The notes beneath the pieces were generated by a model. The model was not told where the DNA came from and made no database searches. It saw only the letters and a list, made by a program, of their open reading frames with translations. Below are positions 60,125 through 64,000 of a stretch of DNA of 64,000 bases, one piece after another; position 1 is the stretch's first letter; each line of letters opens with the position of its first letter. The stretch is from Spongiibacter nanhainus (GTDB lineage Bacteria > Pseudomonadota > Gammaproteobacteria > Pseudomonadales > Spongiibacteraceae), in NCBI RefSeq assembly GCF_016132545.1, contig NZ_CP066167.1:2259001-2323000 (forward strand). The letters run 5' to 3'. Made by a program: the position numbers and the translations under genes.

Positions 60125-60885
60125 CCGAGCCCCTCACCGTACCCGCCGACTTTAGCCCCGCCGACGATTGCCTGAAGGACAAAGTCATTTTGGTCACCGG
60201 CGCCGGCGACGGCATTGGTCGCGCCGCCGCTCTGGCCTTTGCCAAGCGCGGCGCCACCGTGATTTTGCTGGGTCGAACCATAGAAAAGCTGGAGGCGGTC
60301 TACGATGAGATCGAAGCGTCGGGCGGGCCGACACCGGCCATCTACCCCTTGCACTTGCGAGGCGCTTGCGCCGAAGACTACCAACAGTTGGCGGCAACTC
60401 TGGAGCAGGAATTCGGCAAATTGGACGGCTTGCTGCACAACGCCAGTGAACTGGGCCAACGCCGCACCATCGCCCAGACCACACCCGACAGCTGGAACGA
60501 GGTGATTCAGGTTAATCTCACCGCGGGCTTCCTGCTTACCCAAGCCCTGCTGCCCCTACTAGCCCAGGCCGAGGCAGGCTCTATTGTTTTCACATCGTCG
60601 TCGGTGGGACGCAAAGGGCGAGCTTTTTGGGGCGCGTATTCGGTGTCCAAGTTTGGCACTGAAGGCCTGATGCAGATATTGGCCGATGAGGAATTCGACC
60701 TCAATGGCACTCGGGTCAACAGCATTAATCCCGGCGCCACCAACACCACCATGCGCCGCACCGCTTATCCCGGTGAAAACCCCAGTAGCAACCCCGACCC
60801 CGCCGACATCATGCCGGTATACCTCTACCTGATGAGCGATGCCAGCCGCGAGGTCAACGGCCAGGCCTTTAACGCCCAATCTTAA
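60121..60885 (+). CDS. yciK: YciK-type short-chain oxidoreductase
   Basis: 254 residues. VTGAGDGIGRAAALAFAKRG, LLHNASELGQR, and the intact catalytic SSVGRKGRAFWGAYSVSKFG (Ser, Tyr, Lys). The start overlaps mupP by four bases (ATGA). Substrate unknown; the gene is constantly linked to ubiG-mupP. Ends 10 bases from the convergent rsmJ stop. Confidence 0.93.
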   Translation: MTEPLTVPADFSPADDCLKDKVILVTGAGDGIGRAAALAFAKRGATVILLGRTIEKLEAVYDEIEASGGPTPAIYPLHLRGACAEDYQQLAATLEQEFGKLDGLLHNASELGQRRTIAQTTPDSWNEVIQVNLTAGFLLTQALLPLLAQAEAGSIVFTSSSVGRKGRAFWGAYSVSKFGTEGLMQILADEEFDLNGTRVNSINPGATNTTMRRTAYPGENPSSNPDPADIMPVYLYLMSDASREVNGQAFNAQS

Positions 60886-60895
60886 ACTCGGTGGG

Positions 60896-61660
60896 CTACT
60901 TTGGTGGCATCGCCTTGATGGGGTAAACATCAAAGCGCAGTGCCTTCCCCGTGACCGCAAACTGCGGCGGCATCCCCGCCAGCCAGGGCGCCCTTGCCGG
61001 GCGTTTGACCACTACCCGATGCCGGGCCTCGGCCAGGGCCGCCGGCAGCAAACTATCGCTGTCATCATCGGGGCCCACCAGGTCGTGGAATATTTGCATG
61101 GCCTTTTTCACCTGCGCCGACTTTTTGCTCTCGGGGAACATCGGATCCAGGTAAATCAAATCGAAGGGTTTATCTTTGACGGTCGCCGAGGGCCACTCTC
61201 CTTCCAGAATCCGCATACGTGTTGCGATTTCCGCCACTGAGCTATCGCTCTTAGCCCTCTCCAGCCCATCTTTTAGCAGCGCGGCCACCACCGGATGACG
61301 CTCGCACAGGGTGACCTCCGCACCGTAAGACGCCAACAGTAAGCTATCCCGCCCCAGCCCCGCTGTTGCATCGAGAACAGACAGTCCAGGACGGCGACCA
61401 CCAATCGCCTTTAGCAACATTTCTCTACCCGGCTGCCGTTGCTGCCACTGAGCGGCGAAGTCCACCGCCATGGGTTTCTCTCGGCGGCCATCGCCGCGGC
61501 CAATGACCAGCTGACCATCGTCGTAAAACAGATAGCAGCCAGCCGCTTCGCGCTGTTCAATACAGTCAATTTTTAACGCACGAGCCAAGGCCGCTGCACG
61601 GGAATCGCCATCGGGATTCCATACCTTTGGGCCATGCTCAGGGGGTGTAGGGGCCAACAA
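60896..61660 (-). CDS. rsmJ: 16S rRNA m2G1516 methyltransferase RsmJ
   Basis: 254 residues. VLDATAGLGRDSLLLASYGA is the RsmJ SAM motif, ERHPVVAALLKDGLERA follows, and LIYLDPMFPESKKSAQVKKA is the catalytic block. No in-frame ATG is near the N-terminus; TTG at 61660 or 61657 is the likely start and lies inside the T-run of the upstream terminator. That makes the true 5' end uncertain by several residues. Confidence 0.9.
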   Translation of the reverse strand: MLAPTPPEHGPKVWNPDGDSRAAALARALKIDCIEQREAAGCYLFYDDGQLVIGRGDGRREKPMAVDFAAQWQQRQPGREMLLKAIGGRRPGLSVLDATAGLGRDSLLLASYGAEVTLCERHPVVAALLKDGLERAKSDSSVAEIATRMRILEGEWPSATVKDKPFDLIYLDPMFPESKKSAQVKKAMQIFHDLVGPDDDSDSLLPAALAEARHRVVVKRPARAPWLAGMPPQFAVTGKALRFDVYPIKAMPPK

Positions 61661-61692
61661 AAAAACGCCTCAGCTGACTAGCTTGAAGGCGT
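61661..61692 (-). terminator. Terminator of the chemoreceptor gene
   Basis: On the minus strand ACGCCT (61687-61692) pairs with AGGCGT (61665-61670), with an inner AGCT/AGCT pairing, followed by TTTTTTT. About 50 bases after the chemoreceptor stop and directly abutting rsmJ. Confidence 0.75.
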
Positions 61693-61744
61693 CATAGTAG
61701 TGGATCGGCCGACGTCTGACGAGACAAAAGCCGGCGCTTGCAGA

Positions 61745-64000
61745 TCAGCCCGCGGCTTGGCGCGACATCACGGGCTGACCCTGAGCATACTGGGCCGGCG
61801 GAGTGTCGTCGCTGCCCAGCTCAAAGGTCGACACCATTTGGTTAAGCTCTTTGGCTTGGCCCGCCAGCTCTTCTGCAGCGCTGGAAGACTCCTCGGCATC
61901 CGCAGCGGAGCGCTGCACAACCTTATCCATTTCGGTCATTGCCAGGCTGATTTCGTCGATACCCACCGCCTGGGCTTCGCTGGCGGTGGTGATTTCGGCA
62001 ACGATATCGTTCACCTTGCTCACCGCGCCGCGAATATCACTAAGGCGATCACTGACCTCACCGGAAAGCTCGCCGCCATCCTGGGCCGACTCGGCACTCT
62101 GGGCGATCAGGGTTTCGGTTTTGTTGGCGGCGTCTTTAGCCCGCTGTGCGAGATTGCGAACCTCTTCAGCCACTACTGCAAAGCTGCGCCCCGCCTCGCC
62201 GGCCCGAGCCGCTTCAACGGCCGCGTTCAGTGCCAGCAGGTTGGTTTGGAAGGCAATTTCGTTAATATCGCTGATGATCGCTTGGGCGTCTTTGGCGGCA
62301 GCTTTGATGCGGTCCATGGCCTCCAGCATTTTCTCCATGCTGCCACTGCCTTGCTCCGCCAGGCTCTGGGTATCCTCAGCAAGGGATTTCGCCTGCCGGG
62401 TATTGTCGACATTCTGCCGGGTCTGATCCCGCAACTGCTCCAAGGAGCGGCCAGTCTCCTCAATAGACGCGGCCTGTTGGGAAGCACCTACCGCGACGGA
62501 GTGGCTAGAGGATGCAATCAACCCCGCCGCGGCAGATACTTGTTCTGAGGCCTCAGAGACGTGAGACATGGATCGGTGTAGCTGGTCCACTGCGCTGTTT
62601 ACATAGCCGCGCAGATCGCTAAAGCGACCGTGGTAATCCCCTTCAATGCGGCGGGTGAGCACATTGTCAGCCACTGCCTGCATCACATCCGCCACTTCGG
62701 CGATGGGCGCGGTAACTGCGTCCAGCATGGCGTTGATATTATCCAGCAGTAATCGGTTGTCGCCGCCGGTGCCCTCAACATTGGCTCGGCCGTCCAAGTG
62801 CCCCTGCTTGGCATCGGCAATCAGCCGCCCCACCTCAGAGACCGCTTGTTTGCGTTCGGTGATATCAGTGGCGTACTTCACCACTTTAAAGACTTTACCG
62901 TTGTAGTCTTTAATGGGCGTGTAGGAGGCCTGTATCCAGATTTCCCGGCCACCTTTGGCCAGGCGCTGGAACTCACCCTGCTGGGCCTCACCCCGGGCCA
63001 ACGCTTGCCAGAAGTCTCGGTAGGCGGCTGACTCCCGGTACTGGGGATCGACAAACAAGCCGTGATGTTGGCCCTGAATTTCCTCCAATGAGTAGCCCAT
63101 TGCCGCCAGGAAGTTGTTATTGGCGGTGACAATATGCCCGTCAGTTTTGAATTCGATCACCGCCTGAGTGGCGCCGATCGCCTCAATCTGACCCTGATAG
63201 TCGGCATTAGTGAGCTTTTGTTGGGTTATATCGGTGGCGTATTTAACCACCTTGAACACCCGGCCATTGAAGTCTTTGATCGGCGTGTAGGAGGCCTGTA
63301 TCCAGATATCCTCGCCCCACTTGTTGACCCGGCGGAACTCGCCGGTCTGCGCTTCACCCCTGCCCAGCGCTTCCCAAAAGGCCCGGTACTGCGCTGACGC
63401 GGCGTAGTCTGCCGGCACAAATTTACGGTGGTGCTCACCGATGATTTCCTCACGGCGGTAACCCATGGCGTTGAGGAAGTTATCATTGGCATCGAGGATG
63501 ATGCCGTCGACTTCAAAATGAATCACCGCCTGGGTGGCATTAATGCCGCTGATCTGGCCCCGGTAATCGGCTTCCTGCATCTTCTGATCGGTGATATCAG
63601 TGGCGTACTTGACCACTTTGACCACCTGACCATTGTCGTCGCAGATCGGCGTATAGGAGGCACTGATCCAAATATCCTCGCCACCCTTACGGATACGATG
63701 AAACTCACCTTGCTGCACGTCTCCGGCGGCAAGCTGCGCCCAAAACTGTTTGTACTGTGGTGAGCTTTTTAATTGGCTATCGACAAAGAGGCTGTGATGC
63801 TTGCCGACAATCTCTTCCCGGCTGTAACCCATGGCCGATAAAAAGTTATCGTTAGCGTCGATAATAGTGCCATCCGGTTTGAATTGGATCACTGCCTGGG
63901 TCGCGTTGATCGCTGCGATTTGCCCTTCGTAGTCGGTATTGCGACGCTTTTGCTCGGTGATATCACTGGCCACTTTGACCACTTTCACCACCTTACCCGC
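61745..64000 (-). CDS. Soluble multi-PAS, HAMP-containing chemoreceptor (5' end beyond window)
   Basis: 751 C-terminal residues are visible. The tail of one PAS unit ([14 protein letters not shown]) is followed by three full PAS domains repeated every 122 residues (each with ATQAVIxF, ANDNFLxAMGYxxEEI, WIxASYTPI and [10 protein letters not shown]), then HAMP-like helices (about 395-490) and an MCP signalling domain whose tip reads [20 protein letters not shown]. The FxxxxYTPI-type PAS and the absence of any TM in this part suggest a cytoplasmic or Aer2-like receptor, often haem- or flavin-binding. No CheR pentapeptide at the C-terminus. Which output it controls cannot be told here. Confidence 0.93.
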   Translation of the reverse strand, partial: AGKVVKVVKVASDITEQKRRNTDYEGQIAAINATQAVIQFKPDGTIIDANDNFLSAMGYSREEIVGKHHSLFVDSQLKSSPQYKQFWAQLAAGDVQQGEFHRIRKGGEDIWISASYTPICDDNGQVVKVVKYATDITDQKMQEADYRGQISGINATQAVIHFEVDGIILDANDNFLNAMGYRREEIIGEHHRKFVPADYAASAQYRAFWEALGRGEAQTGEFRRVNKWGEDIWIQASYTPIKDFNGRVFKVVKYATDITQQKLTNADYQGQIEAIGATQAVIEFKTDGHIVTANNNFLAAMGYSLEEIQGQHHGLFVDPQYRESAAYRDFWQALARGEAQQGEFQRLAKGGREIWIQASYTPIKDYNGKVFKVVKYATDITERKQAVSEVGRLIADAKQGHLDGRANVEGTGGDNRLLLDNINAMLDAVTAPIAEVADVMQAVADNVLTRRIEGDYHGRFSDLRGYVNSAVDQLHRSMSHVSEASEQVSAAAGLIASSSHSVAVGASQQAASIEETGRSLEQLRDQTRQNVDNTRQAKSLAEDTQSLAEQGSGSMEKMLEAMDRIKAAAKDAQAIISDINEIAFQTNLLALNAAVEAARAGEAGRSFAVVAEEVRNLAQRAKDAANKTETLIAQSAESAQDGGELSGEVSDRLSDIRGAVSKVNDIVAEITTASEAQAVGIDEISLAMTEMDKVVQRSAADAEESSSAAEELAGQAKELNQMVSTFELGSDDTPPAQYAQGQPVMSRQAAG
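62863..63970 (-). repeat. 366-bp tandem repeats encoding PAS domains
   Basis: The TATCxxTGGC block at the PAS boundary recurs at 62863, 63229, 63595 and 63961, exactly 366 bases (122 codons) apart. The copies are strongly similar at the DNA level, so the domains arose by recent tandem duplication. Confidence 0.9.

Overview
The window reads as chromosome of a moderately GC-rich marine-type gammaproteobacterium. The best evidence is gene order. ihfB-lapA-lapB-pyrF lies next to rpsA-cmk-aroA-tyrA-hisC-pheA-serC-gyrA, and gyrA is divergent from mtaD-ubiG-mupP-yciK; this is the Pseudomonas/Cellvibrionales arrangement. The classical thrS-infC-rpmI-rplT-pheS-pheT-ihfA-merR block is also present. In Pseudomonas tyrA and aroA are fused, but here they are separate, which with the protein sequences points to a Cellvibrionales/Spongiibacteraceae-like lineage (inference). 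I see no prophage, IS element or CRISPR array.

Layout. (1) 1-4490, minus: a compact motor-switch cluster made of a FliF-FliG fusion, a lone HPt protein, FliM, FliN, a two-TM membrane protein and the start of a FlhG/MinD-type ATPase that runs off the left edge. (2) 4678-20461: mostly core and accessory metabolic genes on both strands (ttcA, mdh, a SDR, a TetR regulator, ybbAP/tesA, bioA, a Kv-type channel, yjbQ, ytfJ, truC, a DUF2971 protein, ybfF, lipoproteins). (3) 20469-29065: an envelope-flavoured region with an exported DUF3604 protein, a His-rich secreted protein, a GST, a glycine-zipper protein, a PepSY protein, a PhoPQ-like two-component system, a TSP3/OmpA protein and a secreted Gly/Pro/Ala repeat protein. 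(4) 29066-29597: a non-coding stretch with four abutting hairpins and a 14-bp copy of the tRNA-Pro 3' end. (5) 29598-43001: tRNA-Pro, the translation/IHF operon, tRNA-Val, uvrB, tRNA-Asn, a small secreted protein, an SLC13/RCK transporter and a DHH phosphoesterase. (6) 43344-57047, minus: one long run of co-directional housekeeping genes from gyrA down to pyrF. (7) 57361-60885, plus: mtaD-ubiG-mupP-yciK with overlapping stops and starts. (8) 60896-64000, minus: rsmJ and a multi-PAS chemoreceptor that runs off the right edge.

The most unusual content is region 1. A single 557-residue protein carries only the last FliF ring-building motif, both FliF membrane segments and the FliF tail helix, joined in frame to a complete FliG. 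The FliF RBM1, RBM2 and beta-collar regions are missing. In my hand alignment most of the FliG torque-helix charges are also missing, while FliM keeps its CheY-binding peptide. This looks like a stripped-down, signal-responsive MS-ring/C-ring rather than an ordinary flagellar basal body. No export, rod, hook, filament or stator gene is visible here, but the cluster is cut by the window edge.
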